A stretch of DNA of 40,135 nt from Bacteroidales bacterium (GTDB taxonomy: Bacteria; Bacteroidota; Bacteroidia; Bacteroidales; WCHB1-69). The notes under the pieces are model-generated. The model saw nothing but the letters and a program-made list of their open reading frames with translations, ran no database searches and was not told the origin of the DNA. Position 1 is the stretch's first letter, and each line of letters opens with the position of its first letter. The stretch is taken from positions 1-40,135 of the forward strand of contig JAGOKS010000009.1 of NCBI GenBank assembly GCA_017994425.1, given 5' to 3'. The position numbers were made by a program, and so were the translations under genes. Below are positions 1 through 7,698 of this stretch, in pieces.

Positions 1-923
1 TAGCATCTGATTTAAAAAGAGCAAAGTATGCAGGCACAGAACAACCAACATTAAAAGGGAAAAATATAGTATTGTTGTTTGAAAAAGATTCTACACGTAC
101 CCGTTGTTCTTTCGAAGTAGCAGCTTTGGATCAAGGAGCCCATGTAACGTATTTGGGACCTTCTGGCTCGCAAATGGGGAAAAAAGAATCAATGAAAGAT
201 ACTGCCAGAGTGTTGGGTAGATTATACGATGGAATAGAATACCGTGGATATTCGCAAGAAATAGTGGAGGCACTCGGTGCCTATTCCGGTGTGCCGGTAT
301 GGAATGGATTGACAACCGAGTTTCATCCCACCCAAATACTTGCTGATTTTATGACGATGATAGAACATTGTAATAAACCCTTGAATGAAATTTCTTTCTG
401 TTATTTGGGTGATGCTCACAACAACATGGGAAATTCATTAATGGTGGGTGCTGCTAAAATGGGAATGGATTTCAGAGCTGCAGCTCCTAAAGCCTGTCAG
501 CCGGATGAAAAATTAGTAGCTACATGTAAACAAATAGCTAAAGAAACTGGTGCTAAAATAACTATTACCGATAATGTTGAAAAAGCAGTTAAAGGTGTAG
601 ATTTCTTATATACAGATGTATGGGTGTCGATGGGAGAACCCGCAGAAGTTTGGGCGGAAAGAATTAAGTTGTTAAAACCTTACCAGGTAAATATGGATGT
701 TGTTAAAAAAACAGCTAATCCCAATGTTAAATTTTTACATTGTTTACCGGCATTTCATAATAGGGAAACAACTGTTGGAGAAGAAATCTTTCAAAAATAT
801 GGTTTGGAAGCCATGGAAGTTACAGAGGATGTCTTTGAATCACCCATGTCGATTGTTTTTGATGAAGCTGAAAACCGTTTACATACCATCAAAGCAGTGA
901 TGGTGGCTACATTAGGAAAATAA
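1..923 (+). CDS. argF: Ornithine carbamoyltransferase, 5' end missing
   Basis: Transfers the carbamoyl group of carbamoyl phosphate to ornithine to give citrulline, in the cytoplasm. The reading frame is open from base 3, so 306 residues are visible; the family is usually about 330, so roughly 25 N-terminal residues lie outside the window. An apparent TTG start at 72 is internal, because homologous sequence continues upstream of it. Visible motifs are the carbamoyl-phosphate loop STRTR, the FHPTQ motif and the C-terminal HCLPAFH ornithine/catalytic motif. The sequence closely resembles the E. coli ArgF/ArgI type, not the N-succinylornithine transcarbamylase type known from Bacteroides. Whether it is biosynthetic or catabolic (ArcB, arginine deiminase pathway) cannot be decided because the upstream neighbours are not visible. 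A terminator follows directly. Confidence 0.95.
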   Translation, partial: ASDLKRAKYAGTEQPTLKGKNIVLLFEKDSTRTRCSFEVAALDQGAHVTYLGPSGSQMGKKESMKDTARVLGRLYDGIEYRGYSQEIVEALGAYSGVPVWNGLTTEFHPTQILADFMTMIEHCNKPLNEISFCYLGDAHNNMGNSLMVGAAKMGMDFRAAAPKACQPDEKLVATCKQIAKETGAKITITDNVEKAVKGVDFLYTDVWVSMGEPAEVWAERIKLLKPYQVNMDVVKKTANPNVKFLHCLPAFHNRETTVGEEIFQKYGLEAMEVTEDVFESPMSIVFDEAENRLHTIKAVMVATLGK

Positions 924-945
924 ACTATATGATTTTAGATGGAAA

Positions 946-987
946 CTGCTGTTAGGAGTAATCTTAACAGCAGATTTTTTTATTTTT
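946..987 (+). terminator. Rho-independent terminator after argF
   Basis: A perfect 9-bp stem, CTGCTGTTA at 946-954 and TAACAGCAG at 965-973, closes a 10-nt loop. It is followed by seven T (975-981) and a second T tract. It lies 23 nt after the argF stop codon and separates argF from mnmE. Confidence 0.9.
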
Positions 988-1086
988 ATAAAACAGTGCA
1001 AAATAAAAAAATGGATTTTATTAAGGGAAACAATCTTCAATTGTGAAATAATTTCAAGTATAATGAATTCATAAGCCTATATTTTG

Positions 1087-1094
1087 TATTTTTG
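1087..1094 (+). promoter_or_regulatory. Bacteroidota -7 promoter element of mnmE
   Basis: TATTTTTG matches the Bacteroidota sigma-factor -7 consensus TAnnTTTG and is followed by CA. It ends 16 nt before the mnmE ATG, so the 5' leader would be very short. No convincing -33 TTTG is visible at the usual spacing. Confidence 0.55.
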
Positions 1095-1110
1095 CAGCAA
1101 TCATACATAT

Positions 1111-2460
1111 ATGGATTTAAAAGATACAATTTGTGCTTTATCAACTCCCCCGGGTACAGGTGCGATTAGTTTAGTGCGTATCTCGGGAGTAAAAACAATG
1201 GAAATATTATATGCTGTTTTTGAATCGAAAACACATAAGCAAGTTTTTGAACCCTATCGAATCTATTTGGGATTTATTAGAGATGGAATTGAATTAATTG
1301 ATGAAGTGTTAATAAGCTTTTTTCAGAAACCCCATTCTTTTACCGGTGAGGATATGGTAGAAATATCCTGTCACGGATCTACATATATTCAAAAAAGCAT
1401 ATTGGAGTTGCTAATTCGCAAAGGTTGTCGTTTAGCAGAACCCGGAGAATTCAGCATGCGTTCTTTTTTAAACGGAAAAATGGATTTGTCGCAAGCGGAA
1501 GCGATAAGTGATTTGATAGCATCTCAATCTAAGGCAGCACATCAGCTGGCATTACATCATTTACGAGGAGGTTTTTCTAATAAGATAAAAGATTTGCGAG
1601 AACAATTGTTGCATTTTGCTGCACTTCTGGAATTAGAACTTGATTTTGCCGAAGAAGATGTAGAGTTTGCCAATCGAAGCGAAGTAAGTAATTTGCTAAT
1701 TGCATTAAAAACAGAACTTTCACGACTAATCGATTCTTTTACTATGGGTAATGTGTTTAAAAATGGCATTCCCGTTGCAATTGTCGGTAAGCCTAATGTT
1801 GGTAAGTCAACATTGTTGAATACTTTACTCAATGAAGACAGGGCTATTGTATCGGAAATACCGGGAACAACACGAGATACCATTGAAGATTGTATAAATA
1901 TTCACGGTTTTATTTTCCGTTTTATAGATACTGCCGGTATACGTAATACGCTGGATGAGGTGGAAATGCTTGGAATAGAACGTACGTATAAAGCAATAGA
2001 ACAAGCTATGTTTATATTGTATTTGATTGATAAAGAAGAGGAAGCCATTGACGAAATGATTGAGTTAAGTGAAAAATACAAAGAAAAAAAAATACTTTTT
2101 CTTGTCAATAAATCTGATTTATTAAAACATATTCCAATATCATCTGGTAGGGACATTCTCTACATTTCTGCTAAAAAGAAAATTAATATTTCCTTGATAA
2201 CAAATGAACTTCAAGAGTATGCATCGGAATTATATACCACAGGAGAAACCTTGGTGTCTAATACACGTCATTATGAAGCCTTGCTTCGGGCACGCGAATC
2301 CTTGTTGCAAGCCGAACATGCTTTTGAAAAGCAATTGTCTACCGAATTTATTATGGTAGACATTAGGCAAGTCCTTTATTATTTGGGAACTATAGTAGGT
2401 GAAATTACTAATGATGAGATACTTCGTTCAATTTTTAGTCGCTTTTGTATAGGTAAATAA
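1111..2460 (+). CDS. mnmE: tRNA modification GTPase MnmE
   Basis: With MnmG (not in the window), MnmE installs the aminomethyl or carboxymethylaminomethyl group at C5 of the wobble uridine in tRNAs. The 449-aa length is normal for the family. The N-terminal formyl-THF-binding domain begins DTICALSTPPG. The inserted G domain has the P loop GKPNVGKS (226-233), DTAG (273-276) and NKSD (333-336). The protein ends in CIGK, the C-terminal CxGK motif of functional MnmE. I chose ATG 1111 rather than an upstream TTG at 1084 because the family starts with this sequence and because a -7 promoter element lies inside the upstream extension. It is a single gene between the argF terminator and convergent SRAP. 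Confidence 0.97.
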   Translation: MDLKDTICALSTPPGTGAISLVRISGVKTMEILYAVFESKTHKQVFEPYRIYLGFIRDGIELIDEVLISFFQKPHSFTGEDMVEISCHGSTYIQKSILELLIRKGCRLAEPGEFSMRSFLNGKMDLSQAEAISDLIASQSKAAHQLALHHLRGGFSNKIKDLREQLLHFAALLELELDFAEEDVEFANRSEVSNLLIALKTELSRLIDSFTMGNVFKNGIPVAIVGKPNVGKSTLLNTLLNEDRAIVSEIPGTTRDTIEDCINIHGFIFRFIDTAGIRNTLDEVEMLGIERTYKAIEQAMFILYLIDKEEEAIDEMIELSEKYKEKKILFLVNKSDLLKHIPISSGRDILYISAKKKINISLITNELQEYASELYTTGETLVSNTRHYEALLRARESLLQAEHAFEKQLSTEFIMVDIRQVLYYLGTIVGEITNDEILRSIFSRFCIGK

Positions 2461-2542
2461 TGGCAGAAAATGTAATTCATCCTATATGTCTTTTTGTCAA
2501 TCTTTTTATATGGTAAAGATAATCAAAGCACAAAAAATAAAA

Positions 2543-3148
2543 TTAACTATTTATAGGTGTGGCTTTTAGTGATACTTCTTGAAATTGATTGAAATAATTT
2601 TCGAGCCACCTTGTTTCACTGTCCGGATGAAGAACAACCGGCATTCGTTTTTTAGAATTATGTATTTCACTCATCAATGCGTTTGCCGGCATGGTTATAA
2701 TAGTGTAGGTGTCCATTATGTCTCCCAGTGGATTTATCCAAGAGTTATAAAGTCCTGCTAAGGCGAAAGCATTGTTATCAGTTAATGTAATTAAGTATTT
2801 CTGTTTTACTTTTCCTTTATTATCCAAATGTTTCCATTCAAAAAACCCATCTACTAATACAAGACAACGTTTATGCGTCAGCAATTTGTAGGAAGGTTTT
2901 TGATGTAATGTTTCTATTTTAGCATTTAGGGTATGTTTGCGGATGGATATGTCATTTGCCCATGATGGGATGAGTCCCCAATGAAATAATTGTATTTTGT
3001 CGGGATGTTCATTTGTGATGATAGGGGTTATTGGAAATTGAAAGCCATTGTATGATTGTGGTTTATATAATTCTTTTTGCTCGAAAGTTGCATTGAAGCG
3101 ATGTTCCAATTCCTGAGCAGATTTAGATTGTTGAGAGAAAAAACACAT
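2543..3148 (-). CDS. SRAP-domain protein (YedK/HMCES family), abasic-site DNA-protein crosslinker
   Basis: SRAP proteins attach covalently through Cys2 to abasic sites in single-stranded DNA, protecting the lesion from nucleases and error-prone bypass. The 201-aa length is normal. The catalytic set can be read directly: Cys2 right after Met1, Asn75 in TLNAKIE, Glu104 in DGFFEW, and His163 in EIHNSKKRMP. The usual N-terminal MCGR is MCFF here, so the residues after Cys2 are changed but Cys2 is kept. Downstream of umuDC on the same strand, it has its own -7 promoter element in the 100-bp gap and is convergent with mnmE. The chemistry is inferred from the E. coli YedK family. Confidence 0.93.
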   Translation of the reverse strand: MCFFSQQSKSAQELEHRFNATFEQKELYKPQSYNGFQFPITPIITNEHPDKIQLFHWGLIPSWANDISIRKHTLNAKIETLHQKPSYKLLTHKRCLVLVDGFFEWKHLDNKGKVKQKYLITLTDNNAFALAGLYNSWINPLGDIMDTYTIITMPANALMSEIHNSKKRMPVVLHPDSETRWLENYFNQFQEVSLKATPINS

Positions 3149-3173
3149 GATTTTTATTTAAAATATGTAAATG

Positions 3174-3181
3174 CAAAGATA
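3174..3181 (-). promoter_or_regulatory. -7 promoter element of the SRAP gene
   Basis: On the minus strand the sequence reads TATCTTTG followed by CA, a match to TAnnTTTG. It ends 25 nt before the SRAP start codon and suggests transcription independent of umuDC. No clear -33 box is visible. Confidence 0.5.
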
Positions 3182-3248
3182 ATAAAATTAATAAAAGGAT
3201 GGAATAAGCATGTTTTGAGTCTTATGAAAAGAGGTGTTTTACAGATGT

Positions 3249-4517
3249 TTAATTTATGGAACAGTTAACGGTGATAATATCTTCCAAACGGGTAGTATAA
3301 CATGGTGACAGTTTTTGTTGTTTCATTTTCCATACTCTTTGTAAATCTTGAGAAGCAAGTTTGATTTTTTGATTGCCGTAAGTGGCATTGAGTTCATCTA
3401 CAGTATGCATAAGAGAAATATGTTTGGAGTTTCGATTTTCAAATAAGTTTGTTTGCAGTGAGTTTTCATCTGAAAAATCCTGTACGATAACTCCCGCTTT
3501 TTTATAAAAATAACCTTTTTTGAAAATTTTTTCTAAAGCTAAAATAGCAAAATTCGACAATTCAATGTTCGAGTTAGTAGGATAGGGTAGTTTTAAGACA
3601 ATATTTCGACTATATTGAGCAAAGTCTTTGCGGTTGCCATTGGTATGTATAAACACCATCAAGGTGTTGCAACAGGATTTTTGTTTGCGTAATTTTTCGG
3701 CGCAGGATACGGCAAATGTGATAATACGTTCTTTTAGTTGTTCGAATTCAGTGTAATTGCTTTCAAAGGAACGGGTAGTTGCTATGGATTTTTTTGCTTG
3801 CATGCATTCCAAATCTAAGGTAGGGATGCCTTGTAAATCTTTTTGCAAACGCAAGCCTACAATGGTCATATGTTTTAGAATCCATTCTCTATTCAGGAGT
3901 GTAAATTCATAAGCGTTTGTAATGCCGATAGCGTTTAATTTTTTAGCGTGTTGTCTGCCAATACCCCATACATCCTCAATTTTTAACCATTTCAAAGCTT
4001 TGATGCGTTCCGATTCGGAATGCATGAGATATACATTGTTTGTTTCTATGGGGAATTTTTTTCCAATGTGGTTGGCTACTTTTGCTAATGCTTTGGTAGT
4101 TGCTATTCCAATGCTGACAGGGAGTCCTGTCCATTTCAGAATTTTACTTCGCATCTCTTCTCCATAGGTTTGAAGGTTGTAGTTTTCAAAGCCTTGTAAC
4201 TTAAGGAATGCTTCGTCTATGCTGTAAATTTCCATATCCGGACTATAGTTTTCAAGTATATCCATTACACGCTTGCTCATGTCGCCATAAAGTGCAAAAT
4301 TTGCCGAAAAAACATGCACGTGATAGGTTTGAAAAAGTTTTTCATATTGAAAAGCAGGTGCTCCCATGGGAATACCCAAGGTCTTGGCTTCGTTGCTACG
4401 GGCTATTACACAGCCATCGTTATTGGATAACACTACAATAGGCTTTCCGTTGAGTTCGGGACGGAAGATGCGTTCACAAGAGGCGTAAAAGTTATTACAG
4501 TCAACGAGAGCGAACAT
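3249..4517 (-). CDS. umuC: Y-family translesion DNA polymerase V catalytic subunit UmuC
   Basis: UmuC is the catalytic subunit of the error-prone polymerase UmuD'2C, which copies damaged template. It has 422 aa, equal to the E. coli enzyme. The N-terminus FALVDCNNFYASCERIF carries catalytic Asp6, and YSIDEAFL carries Asp101-Glu102. A little-finger domain and the conserved UmuC C-terminal segment follow. The start at 4517 is chosen because the family begins here and because it overlaps the umuD stop by one base (TAATG), the mark of translational coupling. An in-frame ATG 12 codons upstream lies inside umuD and has no family support. No frameshift or missing catalytic residue is seen. Confidence 0.96.
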   Translation of the reverse strand: MFALVDCNNFYASCERIFRPELNGKPIVVLSNNDGCVIARSNEAKTLGIPMGAPAFQYEKLFQTYHVHVFSANFALYGDMSKRVMDILENYSPDMEIYSIDEAFLKLQGFENYNLQTYGEEMRSKILKWTGLPVSIGIATTKALAKVANHIGKKFPIETNNVYLMHSESERIKALKWLKIEDVWGIGRQHAKKLNAIGITNAYEFTLLNREWILKHMTIVGLRLQKDLQGIPTLDLECMQAKKSIATTRSFESNYTEFEQLKERIITFAVSCAEKLRKQKSCCNTLMVFIHTNGNRKDFAQYSRNIVLKLPYPTNSNIELSNFAILALEKIFKKGYFYKKAGVIVQDFSDENSLQTNLFENRNSKHISLMHTVDELNATYGNQKIKLASQDLQRVWKMKQQKLSPCYTTRLEDIITVNCSIN

Positions 4518-4966
4518 TATACTTTTTTTATTACGTGCGTAACTATACCCCAAACAAGAAGGGTATTGTTTTCTTCCATTTTTATGGGTTTGTAATCGCT
4601 GTTTTCAGGCATCAGCCAAACACCTTTTTTATCTATTTTAATACGTTTCAGGGTAAATTCACCATCAAGATAACATACTGCTATTTTTCCGGTTTGAGGT
4701 TCTATGCTTTTGTCTATCACCAATAAATCTCCATCGTTGATACCGGCATCTTTCATGGATTCTCCTTTTACTCTGCCGTAAAAAGTAGCAGAGGGGTGTT
4801 TGATGAGTTGTTTGTTTAAATCAATGGAGATATCTGTAAAATCAAGGGCAGGAGAGGGGAAGCCGGCACTAATATCCGAAGGAATTACAGAAACTTCCAA
4901 TGGTGTTTCCGTCGAAGTAGAATAAATATCTACCTTTGTGTAGTTTTCATTTGTTAATAATCCCAT
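4517..4966 (-). CDS. umuD: UmuD, S24-family self-cleaving subunit of DNA polymerase V
   Basis: UmuD cleaves itself when RecA filaments form; the shortened UmuD' then activates UmuC. The protein has 149 aa. The serine/lysine dyad is Ser70 in GESMKDAG and Lys107 in FTLKRI. The predicted cleavage bond is Ala34-Gly35, just before FPSPA, which matches the family site. There is no N-terminal helix-turn-helix, so it is UmuD rather than LexA. It is first in a two-gene operon, with its stop and the umuC start sharing one base. A -7 element lies 44 nt upstream of the ATG. Confidence 0.94.
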   Translation of the reverse strand: MGLLTNENYTKVDIYSTSTETPLEVSVIPSDISAGFPSPALDFTDISIDLNKQLIKHPSATFYGRVKGESMKDAGINDGDLLVIDKSIEPQTGKIAVCYLDGEFTLKRIKIDKKGVWLMPENSDYKPIKMEENNTLLVWGIVTHVIKKV

Positions 4967-5010
4967 TTATAATGTATTATATTTATTTATATTCTTCGGA
5001 TTTCTTTTTA

Positions 5011-5018
5011 CAAATGTA
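5011..5018 (-). promoter_or_regulatory. -7 promoter element of umuDC, within a short dyad
   Basis: On the minus strand TACATTTG fits TAnnTTTG. It sits within the plus-strand sequence TACAAATGTACA (5009-5020), a short imperfect dyad that could be an operator. No E. coli-type LexA box is present. The promoter role is inferred from position. Confidence 0.45.
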
Positions 5019-5147
5019 CATAAATTAATTAAATTTTCTACGATAGAATGTAAGGTTTTTATCTTATTTTACATCAATAAAGGGTGCAGGTGTATGTGTT
5101 TATATAATGAAAGTGAGAATAAAATAGTGTAGTAAACAAAAAAAAAT

Positions 5148-5177
5148 AAAAAAAGCTGCCTCAAGGCAGCTTTTTTT
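5148..5177 (-). terminator. Rho-independent terminator of the exb operon
   Basis: AGCTGCC (5154-5160), a TCAA loop and GGCAGCT (5165-5171) form a perfect stem with A tracts on one side and T tracts on the other. On the minus strand it comes 21 nt after the last exbD stop and runs into a long T tract. The sequence could also act on the other strand, but no plus-strand gene precedes it. Confidence 0.9.
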
Positions 5178-5198
5178 ATATACATAAATAAATGTGAG

Positions 5199-5669
5199 TT
5201 ATCGTTTGATGTCTTTGCGCGAAGCGTAATTAACTTTAAAAGCACTTGCTTTACGTAATTCTTGTTTGACATCGGTTACGATTCCCATTTTTACTTTTTC
5301 ATCTACTTTTAATGACCAAGTAATCATTGTACGTTCTACTTCGTTGCGACGACGTTTTTCAACTTCCACGAATTCAACAATGTCTTTAGGTTCAGCAAAT
5401 TGGTCATTTAATTGTATGCGAGGTTCCGGTCCTAATTTCTTAATATAATTCTGATTTGGTTTTCCGATATTAATACTTGATACCAAGGCTTTCTTTTCCA
5501 GTTTTTGTATTTCGGTGGCTTTTGGAATTTGAATAACCACAAACAAGGATGATTCTCTCATAGTAGTAATCACCATAAAGAAGAACAAAAACATAAAAAT
5601 AATATCGGACATGGAACCCATATTAAGGTCAGGAACTCCTTTTTCTCCTGTTTTTTTAAATCTTCCCAT
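5199..5669 (-). CDS. exbD: ExbD/TolR-family biopolymer transport protein (second copy)
   Basis: ExbD subunits sit inside the ExbB pentamer in the inner membrane and use the proton gradient to energise TonB-dependent outer-membrane transport. The protein has 156 aa. A short cytoplasmic N-terminus is followed by one TM helix that begins with the conserved acidic residue, SDIIFMFLFFFMV (Asp22). The rest is a periplasmic domain. I chose the start at 5669, two bases after the upstream exbD stop and preceded by GGAGG at a workable distance. An in-frame ATG at 5687 would overlap the upstream gene by 17 bases and add six residues. It is the last gene of the operon. Its substrate is unknown. Confidence 0.88.
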   Translation of the reverse strand: MGRFKKTGEKGVPDLNMGSMSDIIFMFLFFFMVITTMRESSLFVVIQIPKATEIQKLEKKALVSSINIGKPNQNYIKKLGPEPRIQLNDQFAEPKDIVEFVEVEKRRRNEVERTMITWSLKVDEKVKMGIVTDVKQELRKASAFKVNYASRKDIKR

Positions 5670-5670
5670 T

Positions 5671-6249
5671 TTATTTTTTCCCTCCATAATTTGACGGTTC
5701 AGCTTCTGAAATACTTATCGGATATATTTTTTGTATTCCTTTTTGTTGTGATTCGGATAAGTTATCAAAAGATTTGCCAAAGTTTTGTTGTGCATATTCT
5801 TCACGTAGTTCGTTGAAAGCCTTCGTTAATTGATTTTGAACGGATAGATACATGGAATAGGAAGTGCTTCTGTCGTTTTGCAAGGATACAACTCCTTTGG
5901 AAACCATAATATTTTCTCCTAAATCTTCGATGTATTTGGAATGTTGTTCTGAAAGTGAAGGATTATTGGTGGGATTCGCTATAAATTCTTTGGTTCTGTT
6001 TTTTAATTGACGGACATCTGTTAACACTTCTCCATTCACTAATAACTGGTCGTTCATATTCACCAATATTTGTAATACATTACGTCTGTTCATTTCCGGA
6101 ACATCTTGTTCAGGAGCCAAAGGAGGGGGTAATCTTCTTTGTATCCCTTGGTCTGTATTAATAGAAGATGTCAGCAAGAAGAATGTTAACAGCAAAAAGG
6201 ATATATCTGCCATTGAACCCGTATTTAAACCCGGTGTTTTCTTTGCCAT
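5671..6249 (-). CDS. exbD: ExbD/TolR-family biopolymer transport protein (first copy)
   Basis: The protein has 192 aa and the same topology as its downstream neighbour: a short N-terminus GLNTGSMADISF with the conserved membrane Asp15, one TM helix, then a periplasmic domain. That domain is larger than in the second copy. It carries a proline-rich stretch after the helix (RRLPPPLAPE) and a central charged segment that looks helical. The two copies share only the membrane region clearly, so they are old paralogues rather than a recent duplication. It lies 6 nt after the 4-TM protein gene and 1 nt before the likely start of the second copy. A heteromeric ExbD pair is an inference. Confidence 0.9.
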   Translation of the reverse strand: MAKKTPGLNTGSMADISFLLLTFFLLTSSINTDQGIQRRLPPPLAPEQDVPEMNRRNVLQILVNMNDQLLVNGEVLTDVRQLKNRTKEFIANPTNNPSLSEQHSKYIEDLGENIMVSKGVVSLQNDRSTSYSMYLSVQNQLTKAFNELREEYAQQNFGKSFDNLSESQQKGIQKIYPISISEAEPSNYGGKK

Positions 6250-6255
6250 AATTTT

Positions 6256-6693
6256 TTATTTTTTAATATTGACATAAACAATAGAACCAAGGAATGCTAG
6301 TATAACACCAAAAAAAGTTATATAGGTAACATTTAGTGCTGTGCCTACCCATCTAAAAGCTGATTCGTTTACTTCTGAACGTAAAGCCACCTCGCTTAAT
6401 TCTGTAGGAGCCAAAAAATAAGCGATAAGTACAATCACTATTGCTATTACTAACAAAAGGAGTGTACGTGTTATTTGCTTTTTATCGCTTAAAATTTGAA
6501 ATATTGCAAAGAAAATAATGGCAGCTATACTAAGTATAATCATGAGGTAGGTGATATAAAAAGTGATATTTAATATGCCCATAGATTCAATGGCTGCATC
6601 TTTAAATAACACAAAATAAAGGCTTGCGCATGCAGCTATAGCTGCTAAAATAAAGACCCCTATTGTTGCTGATTTTTTTATTAATTTTTCCAT
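6256..6693 (-). CDS. Four-TM inner-membrane protein of the exb operon, function unknown
   Basis: I do not recognise a named family. The 145-aa protein has four predicted membrane helices at about 10-30, 44-68, 76-93 and 118-142. A conspicuous charged, non-membrane loop lies at about 94-117, with the sequence EVALRSEVNESAF. There is no signal peptide beyond the first helix and no enzyme motif. It lies between exbB (52 nt upstream) and the first exbD (6 nt downstream). As established knowledge, small membrane proteins of this kind are found at this position in Bacteroidota exb operons. An accessory or assembly role in the ExbBD channel is an inference from position. Confidence 0.75.
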   Translation of the reverse strand: MEKLIKKSATIGVFILAAIAACASLYFVLFKDAAIESMGILNITFYITYLMIILSIAAIIFFAIFQILSDKKQITRTLLLLVIAIVIVLIAYFLAPTELSEVALRSEVNESAFRWVGTALNVTYITFFGVILAFLGSIVYVNIKK

Positions 6694-6745
6694 CGTTATA
6701 AATTTTTATAATTAAAATTAAATAAAGTTATATGATTTATATACT

Positions 6746-7558
6746 TTATTTTTTGTATTTTACAACGATATCCATATAGCTGATGGTTGCATCTTCCATC
6801 GTATTGGTTAAACTATCAATTTTAGATACTAAATAAGAATAAAATAATTGAAGAATAATAGCTACTATCAAACCGGTTACGGTTGTAATAAGAGCGACTT
6901 TCATACCTCCGGCAACAATGGTAGGAGAGATGTCACCTGCTTTTTCGATATCGTCAAAAGCTTGAACCATACCAACAACCGTTCCTAAGAACCCCAATGA
7001 AGGAGCAACGGCAATGCAGAATCCTATCCAAGACATATTGGATTCCAAACGAGCTGTTTGTACGCCACCATAGGAAATCACTGCTTTTTCAATTTCTTCC
7101 ATGCCTCCATCGTAACGATCTAATCCTTGATAAAAAACACTTGCAACGGGACCTCTTGTGTTGCGGCAAATTTCTTTAGCTGCTTCCACATCTCCTTTTT
7201 TTAGCGAATCTTCTATTTTGGATAGTAATTGGGTTGTGTTAACAGTAGAAAGGTTCAAATAGATAATTCTTTCAATTACCAATGCCAATCCTAAAATTAA
7301 AGACAATAAAATAGGTGTCATCCAGCCGGGTCCACCTTCGATAAATTTATCTTTTAAAACTTGGTTAAAAGATTTCTCTACTACAACTTCTTCTTCTTCA
7401 GCTGCTACGGCAGTAGTAGCAGCATCTGCTGCAGCAACTTGATCTTGAGTCTGGGTTGTTTCTTCCGTTGTTTGTGTTTCATCTTGTGCGAAGGCAACAT
7501 TTGATAAACCGAATGTCATAATACTTGTGATTGCTAATAATGCAACTAACTTTTTCAT
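6746..7558 (-). CDS. exbB: ExbB/TolQ/MotA-family proton channel protein with N-terminal signal and acidic linker
   Basis: Forms the pentameric inner-membrane channel that couples proton flow to TonB. The protein has 270 aa. A cleavable-looking signal peptide occupies residues 1-24 (ending AFAQ), followed by a low-complexity Thr/Gln/Ala/Glu linker (25-62). The MotA/TolQ/ExbB domain follows with helices at about 80-100, 176-198 and 220-242. The second helix contains APSLGFLGTVVGM and the third TTVTGLIVA, both typical of ExbB. A signal plus linker before the first channel helix is seen in Bacteroidota ExbB proteins but not in E. coli ExbB. It is the first protein gene of the operon. tRNA-Ser(GGA) lies 52 nt upstream in the same direction and no separate promoter is obvious, so readthrough from the tRNA is possible. 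Confidence 0.93.
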   Translation of the reverse strand: MKKLVALLAITSIMTFGLSNVAFAQDETQTTEETTQTQDQVAAADAATTAVAAEEEEVVVEKSFNQVLKDKFIEGGPGWMTPILLSLILGLALVIERIIYLNLSTVNTTQLLSKIEDSLKKGDVEAAKEICRNTRGPVASVFYQGLDRYDGGMEEIEKAVISYGGVQTARLESNMSWIGFCIAVAPSLGFLGTVVGMVQAFDDIEKAGDISPTIVAGGMKVALITTVTGLIVAIILQLFYSYLVSKIDSLTNTMEDATISYMDIVVKYKK

Positions 7559-7610
7559 ACTGATGTTTTTTAAATTTTGTTTTACGTTATTTTATATTTT
7601 AAAAAATTTG

Positions 7611-7698
7611 CGGAGAGACAGGGATTCGAACCCTGGAAGCGCTTGTGACACTTACACACTTTCCAGGCGTGCTCCTTCGACCACTCGGACACCTCTCC
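7611..7698 (-). tRNA. tRNA-Ser(GGA)
   Basis: The minus strand folds as a class II tRNA. The acceptor GGAGAGG pairs with TCTCTCC, the anticodon loop CTGGAAA has anticodon GGA (codons UCC/UCU), a long variable arm is present, and the T arm is GGTTCGAATCC. The discriminator is G, and the 3' CCA is not fully encoded. It lies immediately upstream of exbB on the same strand. Confidence 0.95.

Noticed and set aside
1084..1110. Nine extra codons and a TTG start upstream of mnmE
   Set aside because: The family starts at ATG 1111 and a promoter element overlaps the extension.
4517..4966. LexA repressor instead of UmuD
   Set aside because: It has no helix-turn-helix domain, its length is 149 aa, and it is directly coupled to umuC.
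5069..5272. A 67-codon minus-strand ORF
   Set aside because: It covers the end of exbD in another frame, the terminator and the spacer. Its composition is low-complexity Leu/Phe and it has no family support.
5199..7558. T9SS/gliding motor GldL-GldM
   Set aside because: The proteins have ExbB and ExbD motifs and lengths. GldM is a larger single-TM protein and GldL has two TM helices.
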